From Acidocella sp. (GTDB lineage Bacteria > Pseudomonadota > Alphaproteobacteria > Acetobacterales > Acetobacteraceae), in the NCBI GenBank assembly GCA_026224875.1, contig JAMFRU010000001.1:1-64000 (forward strand): DNA of 64,000 nucleotides, read 5' to 3'. Of the stretch, positions 18,276-27,188 are shown in pieces; positions within the stretch are counted from its first letter, which is position 1, and the number at the start of each line of letters is the position of its first letter. The position numbers and the translations under genes were made by a program. The notes beneath the pieces were generated by a model. The model searched no databases and had not been told where the DNA came from. It saw nothing but the letters and a program-made list of their open reading frames with translations.

Positions 18276-19064
18276 TCATGGGCGGCTTAAAGGTACCCTT
18301 GTTTGGGTGAGGATGACGAGCCGGTAACTGGGATGCGCCGCCGGCGTTAAATTATGCTGGGTATAAGTCACAGTTCCTCGTTCCGGATGGTTGAATTTTC
18401 GCAATCCCCCTTCGCGCGCCAGCACCGTAAAACTGTTCCAGTATTGCGCAAAATCCGGACTGTCCCGGCACAGGCTTTCAGCCAGTGTGCGGCGCGCCGG
18501 AACATCTGGTTTTTGCCCGGTTTCAGCATGGAATTCAGCAACCAGGCGCTGCGCCCGTTCCGGCCAGTTCTCGATAAAATCCCGGGCGTTGGGATAGAGG
18601 AAAACATAGCGGAGCAGGTTGAACTCGCCACTTTTCAGCCAAGGCGCAAGCAGATCGCGGGCAGGCATATTCCAGACGCGTGCATTATAGCCGGCGTCGA
18701 GCACATAGGCGGGAGAGGAGATGGCACTGGGCAAAGAGGACAGGTCCGGCGGCAATTTCTGGTCCTCAGGCTCATGCGGCGGGGCCGGGTCCAGCCGCGC
18801 CGCCAAAGCGAACATATAGGCGCGCTCGGCGGGGGTAAGGCGCAACGCACCGGCAAGCCGGGCGAGGGCGCGTGGGGAAAGAGAAATATCGCGGCCCTGC
18901 TCGGCCCACATATACCAGGTGGTGCTGACGCTGCCCAAAGCCGCCACCTCCTCGCGCCGCATCCCGGGCGTGCGCCGGCGCCCGGTGGCGGGTGCGGGCA
19001 TTGCCTCACGGCGGGCGCGGAGAAAATTACCCAGGGCACGGCGCTGGTTTTGGTCTGGTTCCAT
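18276..19064 (-). CDS. XRE-family regulator with MmyB-like ligand-binding domain
   Basis: This 262-aa protein has an N-terminal Cro/C1-type HTH (GNFLRARREAMP through GMRREEVAALGSVSTTWYMWAEQ, residues 11-70) and the PAS-like MmyB ligand-binding domain after about residue 105 (AYVLDAGYNARVWN, then FIENWPERAQRLVAEFH). It diverges from a SAM-dependent methyltransferase gene with an 84-bp AT-rich gap. This pairing is common, and it suggests the regulator controls that gene and itself. Confidence 0.85.
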   Translation of the reverse strand: MEPDQNQRRALGNFLRARREAMPAPATGRRRTPGMRREEVAALGSVSTTWYMWAEQGRDISLSPRALARLAGALRLTPAERAYMFALAARLDPAPPHEPEDQKLPPDLSSLPSAISSPAYVLDAGYNARVWNMPARDLLAPWLKSGEFNLLRYVFLYPNARDFIENWPERAQRLVAEFHAETGQKPDVPARRTLAESLCRDSPDFAQYWNSFTVLAREGGLRKFNHPERGTVTYTQHNLTPAAHPSYRLVILTQTRVPLSRP

Positions 19065-19148
19065 GGAGGTATTTTATACCATGATATTTTTGGTCCTTAT
19101 ACTAGTTTATTTTAGGCCCGATGCTCAGGCGCATCAAAGGAGTGCGAC

Positions 19149-19910
19149 ATGACCCAGACCCAGCAGGACTTCGCCGAGCAAACCTACGCCCCCCGCGCGG
19201 CGGATTACGTGACCAGTGCCATACATTCATCAGGCCCCGATCTGGACCAGATAGAGGGGCTGCTGACCGGACAAAATGATGCCATCGTGCTGGATCTGGG
19301 CTGCGGCGGCGGGCATGTAAGCTATCGCGCAGCGCCCCATGTGGCCCGTGTAGTGGCGGTGGACGTGACCGAGGCCATGCTGGACCAGGTGCGTAAAACC
19401 GCCGCCGGGAAGGGGATCACCAATATCGAGACACGCCAGGCTCCAGCCGAGGCTTTACCCTTCGCGGACGGGGCGTTCGATATCGTGCTGTGCCGCTTCA
19501 CCGCCCACCACTGGCAGGATTTTTACGCCGGGCTGCGCGAGGCGCACCGCGTGCTGAAATCCGGCGGTTTGACTGTGTTTATCGATACCGTAGCACCAAC
19601 CCAGCCCGTGCTGGACACGCATTTGCAGGCCATAGAATTGCTGCGTGATGCCTCGCATGTGCGCAATTTTACGGTAGCCGAATGGGTAACGGCAGTAACG
19701 CAAGCCGGATTTGCCCTGGAGGATTTTACCCTGCGCCGCCTGCGCATGGATTTTCCGGTATGGACCGCGCGGACAAAAACCCCGCCTGGACTGGTAACCG
19801 CCATCCGCCACTTGCAGCAAAACGCGCCAGAGGGCGTAAAAACCTATTTCGCCATAGGCGAGGACGGTGGTTTCGACATTGACTCCGCAACCCTCGTGCT
19901 ACGCGCATAA
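19149..19910 (+). CDS. Class I SAM-dependent methyltransferase (UbiE/Methyltransf_11-like)
   Basis: This 253-aa protein has the SAM-binding motif I VLDLGCGGGHVSYRAAP at about residue 50, motif II VVAVDVTEAML, and a post-II acidic loop (RQAPAEALPFADGAFDIVLCRFTAHH). AAAGGAG lies 7 nt upstream of ATG 19149. An intrinsic terminator follows. It is likely regulated by the divergent XRE protein. The substrate is a small molecule of unknown kind; the closest architecture is that of UbiE/YcgJ-type enzymes. Confidence 0.85.
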   Translation: MTQTQQDFAEQTYAPRAADYVTSAIHSSGPDLDQIEGLLTGQNDAIVLDLGCGGGHVSYRAAPHVARVVAVDVTEAMLDQVRKTAAGKGITNIETRQAPAEALPFADGAFDIVLCRFTAHHWQDFYAGLREAHRVLKSGGLTVFIDTVAPTQPVLDTHLQAIELLRDASHVRNFTVAEWVTAVTQAGFALEDFTLRRLRMDFPVWTARTKTPPGLVTAIRHLQQNAPEGVKTYFAIGEDGGFDIDSATLVLRA

Positions 19911-19924
19911 AAATGCTGCACGCA

Positions 19925-19953
19925 TAAAAAACCCCCGCCGGAGCGGGGGTTTG
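19925..19953. terminator. Bidirectional intrinsic terminator
   Basis: AAACCCCCGC and GCGGGGGTTT pair around CGGA, flanked by A-runs on the left and TTT on the right. It serves the methyltransferase gene and probably the convergent small gene at 19975. Confidence 0.85.
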
Positions 19954-19974
19954 CATCTCACACCGTAGTAAAAA

Positions 19975-20277
19975 TTACTTCGCGGTGGCGTGGTAATGGT
20001 TATAGGCGCGCACGCGGCTGCCATATTTACGCCAGCAGGAGGTGCCCTCGTAATGCGCAAAAGGGGCGGCCTTCCGCGGTTTTAACGCGCGGCTCAAAGG
20101 CTGCTCAGCGGCGGCCTTGCGGGCGCCGGCCAGCCATTCGGCGGACAGGCTGGCGGTGGCGGTGTTCTGCGCAGGTGCCGCAATTTTGCCGGTGCGGATG
20201 GCGTGGCGAAGAACCCGCAGCGAAACGCCGAGCTGGCGCGCGGCCTCGGGGAAGCCAAAATTCGAAGTGTCGGTCAT
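19975..20277 (-). CDS. Small putative HTH protein, unknown
   Basis: This is a 100-aa basic protein. The N-terminal stretch GFPEAARQLGVSLRVLRHAIRTGKI (residues 7-31) looks like an excisionase/MerR-type helix-turn-helix. The C-terminal third is Arg/Lys/Tyr-rich (SCWRKYGSRVRAYNHY). Start ATG 20277 is chosen because the HTH follows at once; the extended frame to 20376 has no ribosome site. It is convergent with the methyltransferase gene, sharing its terminator. It may be a DNA-binding protein or a phage-type relic; no function is assigned. Confidence 0.55.
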   Translation of the reverse strand: MTDTSNFGFPEAARQLGVSLRVLRHAIRTGKIAAPAQNTATASLSAEWLAGARKAAAEQPLSRALKPRKAAPFAHYEGTSCWRKYGSRVRAYNHYHATAK

Positions 20278-20499
20278 GTATGATGTTCCAGGTTGATTTG
20301 CCGCTCTCGTAGCCGTGCCCTGGTTTTGTGGCAAGCTACGTGCGTTGTTCAATGCGCTTAAAGCGCCGGCGCGCAACGCTTGGCAAAAACACTGCCGCCG
20401 ATTTGGCCCTGCGCGTTTTCAAGCGGTTTCTGCGTGCCACGCATCCCGGAGACAGTAAAACCCCCGCCGTGGCAGAGATTTTACTGTAAGGGCAACGGC

Positions 20500-20673
20500 T
20501 TAAAGCTCGCTGCTGACACTATTGAAGGTGGAGCTTACCTGGCTGCCGAGCGTGGTGGCGGCACCTACAATGACCACGGCGATAAGGGCCGCGATCAGAG
20601 CATATTCAATGGCGGTGACGGCACGGGTGTCGCGGCTAAGCAAAGGCAGCAAGTAACGGATATGGGCGAGCAT
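20500..20673 (-). CDS. Flp-family type IVb pilin (57 aa)
   Basis: The translated product is 57 aa: a short leader ending RDTRAVT, then AIEYALIAALIAVVIVGAA with the conserved glutamate at position 3 of this hydrophobic helix, then a Gly/Ser-rich tail SQVSSTFNSVSSEL. This is the hallmark of Flp/Fap pilins processed by TadV-type prepilin peptidases and assembled by Tad secretion. AGGAG lies 9 nt before ATG 20673. No tad/cpa assembly genes are nearby, so the pilin is either an orphan or served by a distant locus. A perfect 9-bp inverted repeat (ACAGTAAAA/TTTTACTGT, 20452-20487) follows the gene. Confidence 0.88.
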   Translation of the reverse strand: MLAHIRYLLPLLSRDTRAVTAIEYALIAALIAVVIVGAATTLGSQVSSTFNSVSSEL

Positions 20674-21393
20674 GGTTCGGTACTCCTGGTTAAAGATTTA
20701 TCACATTTAGGTGATACGTCCTTACCTTCCAGTTATTCTATAGTAAGTCAATCGGTTATCGTTAAAATTCTCTTAGAAAAACTAAAGTTTCAGCATACTG
20801 AAATTGTTAAATTTATATAGATATATATGCTGGCTCGTTACGATAAAGCTGATTATTCATCATAAGTTTATGCGCACAACAAGTTAATATTTTGTTAGGA
20901 TTTTGATGGCTTTTGGCTGGGTTTTTGGGGGATTCCTGAAGCGAGTTTGACCCGATTCAACATTCGGGCTGGCTGGGCGCCCAGTTTGGATGGCGAGCCT
21001 TATACGATTTATTTACGTGAGCGAGCGCTGCGTGTCTGCGGGCGAGAGTGTGCGTTCTGTTGCGTCTGTTCTGCGCATAAGCGCTTCCAGTCTCGTGAAA
21101 TAGGCGCAGCGTGAACGCTCGACGAGGCGTGTGGTACCTGGCCAGATGGGGGCCACCGGCCTCGGGTGTTGGTCGGCGTGTGCCGGGGCTGGCTTTCGCA
21201 ATGGGTAAGGCCTGATTTTACGTTGCGCGGCTTGGTGGCAGCTTGCGGACCAGGTTTGTTTGGGCCGGCTCAGTCCCTCTGTGGCGATGATCCCGGATAT
21301 AAACATTAAGCCGCCTGAGACCGCATGCCATTCGTGAGAGATGGCTTACTGTCAAAAAAACGCTGACATCGGTCAAGACCATGGGCGCCTTAA
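20674..21393. other. AT-rich pilin upstream region and unassigned sequence
   Basis: About 20700-20900 is strongly AT-rich and probably holds the pilin promoter. From about 20940 to 21393 the base composition returns to normal, but I see no gene. The minus-strand frame 21013-21306 has no recognisable domain or ribosome site. Since decayed genes start immediately to the right, this may be eroded coding sequence. Confidence 0.4.
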
Positions 21394-21588
21394 CATGCAA
21401 CAAAATGGGAAGAGCCGGAGCAGGTCGATTATCCCAAAGAGCTTCCAGTATTTCAGAATTTTTTCAAACCGCGTGGTGTATTGCACTGCAAGGCGGCGGA
21501 TGTTGATGACCCGGCCGAGAACCCGCGTTTTGGGCGGGTCGGCAAGCAGACGATTGAAGATACCGGGCCGCTATCGATCAATGGATAA
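21394..21588 (+). pseudogene. Arylsulfatase fragment (internal piece only)
   Basis: An open frame between TAA (21391) and TAA (21586) translates to 64 residues strongly resembling the middle of alkaline-phosphatase-superfamily arylsulfatases. It reads DYPKELPVFQNFFKPRGVL, then HCKAADVDDPAENPRFGRVG and KQTIEDTGPL. There is no start codon, no catalytic Cys/Ser-x-P-x-R site and no C-terminal part, so this is a remnant of a gene that would normally exceed 500 codons. It abuts the next remnant directly. Confidence 0.75.
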
Positions 21589-22039
21589 GAGGCATCGGCG
21601 AGGCTGTCGATGTCCTCGGTATCGTGGTGATCGCTCTTGGCATCGTCTGGCCAACCGGCGTTTTTTTCCAAAACATACCCTTGGAAAAGCGTTATGACCA
21701 TTACCGGGTGCAGATTGGCCGCTGCTGCTTCTGGGTTTGGAAATTCTCGTCGCCGCGGATATTATAAGGACCGTTGCTTTGCAGCTGAGTTTCAGCGGGC
21801 TTGGTGTTTTGGCCGGGCTGGTACTTATCCGCGTGCTGGCCGCCTGGCTGACGGCGTTGTTTTTCAGTTTTGGGATATTTGCCCGGGGCAATTTAACCGT
21901 TGTCGTGACGATGTTCTGCGGTGCACTCTCGGTTGCCACGGCGATATTTCTCATTATCGATATGAGCCAGCCGTATAGCGGATTGACCAGGGTATCCGTG
22001 GCGCCGATTCAAAGCGCACTGGTGCAGATCGACCGGTAA
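21573..22039 (+). pseudogene. Decayed DUF1622 gene fused to the C-terminus of a DUF4239 protein
   Basis: The first part (frame of 21582) encodes QWIRGIGEAVDVLGIVVIAL and ends YDHYRVQIGR, the N-terminal half of DUF1622 membrane proteins. Near 21710-21722 the frame shifts, and the match continues as LLLLGLEILVAADIIRTVAL up to VLIRVLAAW. Without interruption this runs into LTALFFSFGIFARGN and MSQPYSGLTRVS, which is the C-terminal end of DUF4239 (bestrophin-like) proteins, ending with the stop at 22037. So there is one frameshift and one deletion junction joining two unrelated genes. The part after 21737 is still open and could yield a 100-aa membrane protein from a TTG start, but no ribosome site supports that. 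Confidence 0.7.
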
Positions 22040-22131
22040 AGCCGGGCGCTTGCAACATCATATCCTGAAACCCTATAAATAGCATCCAACGGCGCGATCC
22101 ATGGCGTTTCATGTTCCGGGAAGTGATTGCT

Positions 22132-24009
22132 ATGAATATGTTGTTTTTCCGGCTTCATCATTCGCTTGCGGCACCGGTGGTTTTAGGGCTCTTGCTCTGT
22201 GGATGCTCGGCCCCGCTTACAATCAGCCATCTCAATCTGACCCAGAGCTATGCCCAGGCTGACAGCTCCGCGCTGGCGGGGGATTCTTTAAGCAACAGCA
22301 CGAAAATCACTTTGCGGCGATACGCTTTGTTGGATGAATGGCGGACCTCACCCCCGGCCGCCATCGCCGCGTTGCACTTGCGTGTCGCCGGGCAGCCAAG
22401 CCGATGGCAGGATTATTTCGCGCTTGCCGAGCTGAGTTATCTTGAGGGCAAGACGGCAAATTCGCGCCAGGATTTTCTGGCCGCTGCGTTGTATGCCTAT
22501 GCATTTCTGGACCCAGGTGCCACGGCCGACGTGCCGACCCCGTATGACGGACGGTTTTCGCAGGCTGTGAACATCTATAACCTGTCCCTGCTCGCGGCCT
22601 TCCCGCAAAACCAGGACGAGCTGATCCAATTTTCCTCCGGCAGCCAGGCAGTGCCGTTCGGTGCCATTGATCTGGCCATGGATGAAAACCAGCTGGATTG
22701 GCACGGCTACCGGATGGCCGGATTTGTCCCGACATCCAATCTGGCGGTGACGGGTTTGCAGAACATATACCGCAATCCCGGTATCGGGGAGCCGCTTGCG
22801 GCCAAGCTGAATGTGCCGGAGGACCCGAACGCCAGCCTGGTGGTTTCGCCGGATTCGTGGGTTCCCGCGAATTTACTGCTGACTTTCGATCACCCCCGCC
22901 AGCAGCTGGCGCAGTCCCAACTCCATGGCAAGCTTGAAATTCATACTTTTGATGTTCAGCAGAATGCGCAGATCGGGCAGCAATCCGTACCACTGGAATA
23001 TGATCAGACCACGGCCCAGGCATTGGCGCTTAAGGCACGGGCACCATGGTCAAGTGAAATAAGCGGGTTTCTGAATGCCGCAACGTCCGACAACACAAAG
23101 CCGCACCTCATAGTACTTGAGCCACATCAATACGGCCATATGCCGATCATTTTTGTACATGGCACGGCCTCCAGCCCATTCCGTTGGGCGGATATGGTCA
23201 ACGATCTGACGCAGGACCCGCAAATCAGGGATCATTTCGAGTTCTGGTTCTTCTCCTACGCGTCGGGTAATCCAATCCCCTATTCCGCACTGCAGCTGCG
23301 TAAAGCGATAAACGGCGCCGTTGCCCAGCTCGGCGGCACGCAGGCAGACCCGGCACTTGGGAAAATAACGCTGATCGGGCATAGCCAGGGTGGTCTTCTG
23401 GTCAAAATGATGGTGATCGATCCGGGCGACAAAATCTGGAACGGCCTGTTCACAAAACCGATTTCGCAGTTGAATTTAACGCCCAAATCGAGGGCCCTGT
23501 TCGCAGCGGGTTTGATGCCGAAGCCCTTGCCTGAAGTTCAACGGGTTATTTTCATTGCAACACCGCATCGCGGAAGCTACCTCGCGGCGTTTTCACTGAG
23601 CCAGCTTATCGGCCGGCTGGTGAAATTACCGGCAACGATTCTCGATGCCACCTTTGAAGTCATGAATATAAATGCGAAGGACACTGTTCTGGGGAAGAAC
23701 AAATTGCGCGTGGTGAGTATCAACGGCATGTCTCCCAACAGCCCCTTTATCAAAATATTGGCAACGATTCCCATTGTTCCCTGTGTGCATGCGCACTCAA
23801 TTATTCCCGTGCAAAATATGAGGCAGATTGCCAGCGGCAATGATGGGGTGGTCCAATACAGCAGCGCGCATATTGCCGGTGTCGATTCCGAACTGATTGT
23901 TCACTCCGGCCATTCGACCCAGTCAAACCCGGAGACGATTGCGGAAGTACATAGAATCCTGCTTCTGCAGCTGGCGCAGGCGGATACCCCGCCGCTTTGC
24001 GGTCCTTAA
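22132..24009 (+). CDS. Lipoprotein with C-terminal alpha/beta-hydrolase domain
   Basis: This protein of about 625 aa has a lipoprotein signal (VVLGLLLCGC, lipidated Cys25), an N-terminal half of about 300 residues without known domain, and a lipase-like alpha/beta-hydrolase domain. The domain shows IIFVHGTASSPFRW (oxyanion region), GHSQGG with nucleophile S418, IATPHRGS and a likely catalytic His in IVHSGHS near the end. ATG 22132 has GGGAAG at 7 nt; the frame extends to 22111. Membrane-anchored esterase/lipase activity is likely, facing the periplasm or outer membrane. Its G+C is lower than that of most neighbours. It follows the pseudogene cluster and stands alone. Confidence 0.75.
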   Translation: MNMLFFRLHHSLAAPVVLGLLLCGCSAPLTISHLNLTQSYAQADSSALAGDSLSNSTKITLRRYALLDEWRTSPPAAIAALHLRVAGQPSRWQDYFALAELSYLEGKTANSRQDFLAAALYAYAFLDPGATADVPTPYDGRFSQAVNIYNLSLLAAFPQNQDELIQFSSGSQAVPFGAIDLAMDENQLDWHGYRMAGFVPTSNLAVTGLQNIYRNPGIGEPLAAKLNVPEDPNASLVVSPDSWVPANLLLTFDHPRQQLAQSQLHGKLEIHTFDVQQNAQIGQQSVPLEYDQTTAQALALKARAPWSSEISGFLNAATSDNTKPHLIVLEPHQYGHMPIIFVHGTASSPFRWADMVNDLTQDPQIRDHFEFWFFSYASGNPIPYSALQLRKAINGAVAQLGGTQADPALGKITLIGHSQGGLLVKMMVIDPGDKIWNGLFTKPISQLNLTPKSRALFAAGLMPKPLPEVQRVIFIATPHRGSYLAAFSLSQLIGRLVKLPATILDATFEVMNINAKDTVLGKNKLRVVSINGMSPNSPFIKILATIPIVPCVHAHSIIPVQNMRQIASGNDGVVQYSSAHIAGVDSELIVHSGHSTQSNPETIAEVHRILLLQLAQADTPPLCGP

Positions 24010-24321
24010 TTTCGCCGCCCGCTCATTTACCTAATCGTCGGCCTTGTCCAGCGCCTGCCAGCCCCAGGAGCCATTTTCCCCCCAAGCCCCTGCACAAGAG
24101 CGCCCAGCTCCGCGCGCCCCAGCAGCACCGGCTTCAACCAGCTGAACCGCGGCATGGGTGCCCGCCAGGGCGGCATGTAATTGCGGGGGCGGGCGGCGCA
24201 GCCGTTAGGCCGTAAGCACAATCCCGCGTTCTTGCCATTGCACACAGTGCGGCGGGCAAGCATTGTTCAGGGGCCAACCTTACACGGCAGCCACCCCAAC
24301 CCGCGCCAGTAAAGAAACAAT
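24010..24321. other. Intergenic stretch, possible gene remnant
   Basis: No intact gene is seen. On the minus strand a frame reading HAALAGTHAAVQLVEAG runs into a TAG near 24032 and may be the tail of a lost gene, but the family is not recognisable. Confidence 0.3.
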
Positions 24322-25038
24322 ATGCCCAGCCCCGACCAGAACCTGAGCGCTATCCCACCGAATAACGTGGATGCACCCATGAGCGTCAGCGAAGCCGTCG
24401 CCAGCCGCAGAACCATTCGCGATTTCACCAACCACCCGGTGCCTTACGAGGCATTGCTGCGGGTGATGGAAAAGGCGCGGCTTGCTCCTTCGGGCAGCAA
24501 TTTCCAACCCTGGGAGGCCACCATCCTCACCGGCGAACCGTTGCGGGTGCTGCGCGAAAAAATGAGCGTATCGCCGCCGCAGCAGCCCATGGAATACGTA
24601 ATCCAGCCGGCAAATGTTCCGGCGGAATATCCGGCCCGCCTGGCCGAGACGATGGCCAAGCAATACGAGGTGCAAGGCATCGCCCGCGACGACAATAACG
24701 GCCGCATGGCGGCGATCATGCGCAATGTGGTGAGCTTCGGCGCGCCGGTGCTGCTGCTGTGTTATCTCCCCCGCGTGATGGGGCCGCCGCAATGGTCCGA
24801 TGTCGGCATGTGGCTGCAAACCATCATGCTGCTGCTGCGCGAGGAGGGGCTGGACAGCTGCCCGCAGGAGTTTCTCTCCATCCATGGCCGGCTGATCAAA
24901 GAGCATATCGGTGTCAGCGACGAGACGCATATTTTCTTTTGCGGCATGGGCATCGGCTACCGCGCCGGCACCCCGGTGAACGGGTTTGAGCGCTCGCGCG
25001 TGGCGCTGGAGCGGCAGGTACGGTTTGTTGGTTTTTGA
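24322..25038 (+). CDS. Nitroreductase-family FMN oxidoreductase
   Basis: This 238-aa protein carries VSEAVASRRTIRDFTNHPVP (residues 22-41) with the FMN-phosphate-binding SRRT/R, APSGSNFQPWEATILTG near 57, and a C-terminal WLQTIMLLLREEGLDSCP followed by GMGIGYRAGTPVN. These are the standard FMN-contact motifs of the NfsA/NfsB-like dimeric reductases. An SDR gene follows 87 bp downstream on the same strand. The physiological substrate is unknown; quinones, nitroaromatics or enones are typical. Confidence 0.85.
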   Translation: MPSPDQNLSAIPPNNVDAPMSVSEAVASRRTIRDFTNHPVPYEALLRVMEKARLAPSGSNFQPWEATILTGEPLRVLREKMSVSPPQQPMEYVIQPANVPAEYPARLAETMAKQYEVQGIARDDNNGRMAAIMRNVVSFGAPVLLLCYLPRVMGPPQWSDVGMWLQTIMLLLREEGLDSCPQEFLSIHGRLIKEHIGVSDETHIFFCGMGIGYRAGTPVNGFERSRVALERQVRFVGF

Positions 25039-25125
25039 AAAAGACACCCCGCCTGGATGCGTTTGACCTGGCTGGCAGGCGCGCGATAGATTGCAGGCAA
25101 TTGCAAATACACACGGGAAATGTTC

Positions 25126-25902
25126 ATGAAAATTGACAATGGTTCGGTCCTCATCACCGGCGGCGCCGGCGGGTTTGGCGGTGCAACGGCACGGCGGCTG
25201 GCCGCCCTCGGTGCCCGGGTGGTAATCTGCGATGTGGCCGACGAGCGTGGCGAAGCCCTGGCCAAGGAGCTCGGCAACGGCGCGGTCTATGTGCATACCG
25301 ACATCATGGACGAAGCCTCGATTGCCGCGGCCGTGGAGACGGCGGCCAAGCTGGCCCCCTTACGCGCCGCCGTTATCGCGCATGGCGGCCCGCCGGGCCC
25401 GGGGCCAGGTGGCCGCGTTATCGGACGGGACGGCACACGCCTCTCGGTCGGCGTGTTCGCCCATGCCGTGCAGGTGTTCCTCACCAGCGCCTTCACCGTG
25501 ACCAGCTACGCCGCCGAAGCCATGTCCAAGAACGAGCCGCTCGAATCCGGCCAGCGCGGCGTGATCATCAACACCTCCTCCATCGCCGGGTTTGAAGGCC
25601 AGCCGGGCCTGGTGCCCTATTCCGCCGCCAAGGGCGGGATCATCGGCATGACACTCACCCTCGCGCGCGATATGGCTCCGCTCGGCATCCGCGCCATGGC
25701 CATCGCACCCGGCACCTTCCTCACCTTCGCCTATGGGGCAATGAGTGCCGAGGACGCCCAGGCGAAATTCGGCCCGAGCATCCCGAACCCCAAGCGCATG
25801 GGCGACCCGGATGAATACGCCCAGCTCGCGGCGCATATCGTCGAGAATGATTTTCTCAACGGCACCACCATCCGCCTCGACGGCGCGCAGCGCTTTCAAT
25901 AA
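25126..25902 (+). CDS. SDR-family 3-hydroxyacyl-CoA dehydrogenase type II-like
   Basis: This 258-aa SDR resembles the HSD17B10/HADH2 group. The NAD-binding motif is GGAGGFGGATARRLA at residues 12-26, with an acidic strand end (VICDVADE) that predicts NAD specificity. The catalytic region is NTSSIAGFEGQPGLVPYSAAKGG (S, Y, K). The insertion after the NNAG-equivalent (IAHGGPPGPGPGGRVI) is typical for this group. The product ends with DGAQRFQ. ATG 25126 has GGGA at 7 nt, better than ATG 25120. The 3' end overlaps the convergent AraC gene by 7 bp. It probably oxidises a hydroxyacyl-CoA in a local beta-oxidation-type pathway. Confidence 0.82.
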   Translation: MKIDNGSVLITGGAGGFGGATARRLAALGARVVICDVADERGEALAKELGNGAVYVHTDIMDEASIAAAVETAAKLAPLRAAVIAHGGPPGPGPGGRVIGRDGTRLSVGVFAHAVQVFLTSAFTVTSYAAEAMSKNEPLESGQRGVIINTSSIAGFEGQPGLVPYSAAKGGIIGMTLTLARDMAPLGIRAMAIAPGTFLTFAYGAMSAEDAQAKFGPSIPNPKRMGDPDEYAQLAAHIVENDFLNGTTIRLDGAQRFQ

Positions 25903-26372
25903 GCAGCAGGCAGAGACGCCGGCCCGGCCGCAATTTTGCGGTGCGCCGGCGCCTGATGCACTTTCCGCCATAAAGCCGGGCTGGTCCCCACATGGTGGCG
26001 AAACAGCCGGGTAAGATGCGGCTGGTCGGCCAGCCCGCAATCCAGGGCAATTTGCGTCAGCGGCAGGGTCGTGCGGATCATCATCTCCTGGGCGCAGCCA
26101 ATCCGGCAGGCGGTAACGTAGCCATGCGGCGATTGCCCGAGACTCCGCCGGAACGCCTGGAAAAAATAGCTGTCGCTCAGCCGCACGCAGGCGGCGAGAT
26201 CGCTGATGCGGATGTTTGTGGTGATATGCGCGGCGATATAGGTTTTTACGCGCTGCAACTGCCATGGTGCCAGCCCGCCGCGGCCCGGCCCTTGTGCCCT
26301 GTTAAGGGCCAGAGCCATAATGGCATGAAGTGCCGGCGGATTGCGTGGCTTGTCGGTGACGATATCGGTCAT
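25896..26372 (-). CDS. Compact AraC-family regulator
   Basis: This 158-aa protein consists almost entirely of the AraC DNA-binding domain: VKTYIAAHITTNIRISDLAACVRLSDSYFFQAFRRSLG (first HTH, about residues 43-80) and LTQIALDCGLADQPHLTRLFRHHVGTSP (second HTH, about 104-131). GGGAG lies upstream of the ATG. Lacking a sensing domain, it is likely a constitutive or partner-controlled activator. It is convergent with the SDR gene. Confidence 0.82.
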   Translation of the reverse strand: MTDIVTDKPRNPPALHAIMALALNRAQGPGRGGLAPWQLQRVKTYIAAHITTNIRISDLAACVRLSDSYFFQAFRRSLGQSPHGYVTACRIGCAQEMMIRTTLPLTQIALDCGLADQPHLTRLFRHHVGTSPALWRKVHQAPAHRKIAAGPASLPAAY

Positions 26373-26540
26373 AGAGGCTCCCGCTGCTGGTTGTGCCGGC
26401 TTTCAGTCTCGTCGGGATATTGCCGGTCGAGGGCATTTCCGCCGGATGAGTTTAGGCTGGTAACGGCGTAGGAATATTTGTTAATTTTGCGGAATTTTGG
26501 CGTTTTTTGCGGTGATGGCAAGAGGGCGGGGGCGTTTTGT

Positions 26541-27127
26541 TCAAAAACGGTAAGTGCGCCGCCATACGCCGGGGCTCACACCGGTGATTTTGGTGAACAC
26601 CCAGGTAGAATGGCTTTGGCCGGCAAAGTCCGAAAGCAGGCCAATCGCAGAAAGCGGCAATTGCGTTTCCAGCATCAGGGTTTTTGCCTGCTCAAGCCGC
26701 AATGCGGTGAGCCAGCGGTCAGGCTATTATACTCGTAGCGCAGCTCCTCGAATTTCCAATGCGGGATAAAGACATTGAAGGTTTCATGCGGCTGCAATAT
26801 TTCCGGCTGCCAGATGTGGCGATAGTCATAGATGCTTGTCGTTCCGGGCTGGCAGAAACGCGGACCCAGGCTTTTGCCGTCACGGGTCATGTTCTCAGCG
26901 CTGAAACGATTTAGGGCCACAGAAATATGGTATTTATCATCCAGCTGGTTTTGCAGGAGCAAGCCGAAATTCGGGCGATTCACACGATGGTGAAACGCTG
27001 ACATCTCTCTAGGTCCAGAGCGCAGCGCAAGCGCATGAACAATGCGCCCGTCCATACGGGGCGGGCCGACGTCGGGGATTATCTCGTACGGCGGGGCAGG
27101 GGGCATGCCAAGGGAGCCTATCCCCAA
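26541..27127 (-). pseudogene. AraC-family regulator, internally deleted and frameshifted
   Basis: Reading the minus strand, the 5' part (from about 27127) encodes an AraC-type sensing half. It includes SAFHHRVNRPNFGLLLQ, then LDDKYHISVALNRFSAEN and PHETFNVFIPHWKFEELR. At about 26720 this frame is abandoned, and another frame continues with the end of an AraC DNA-binding domain: RWLTALRLEQAKTLML, LSAIGLLSDFAGQSHSTW and GVSPGVWRRTYRF followed by TGA at 26541. About 60-100 residues of the usual middle are missing at the junction. The gene is therefore not functional as an AraC protein. Confidence 0.7.
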
Positions 27128-27188
27128 AACGCCCTGCGGATAAAGAGGCTAAAATGCCGGCAGAAGCACTGCCTCTGCCGGCTATGGG

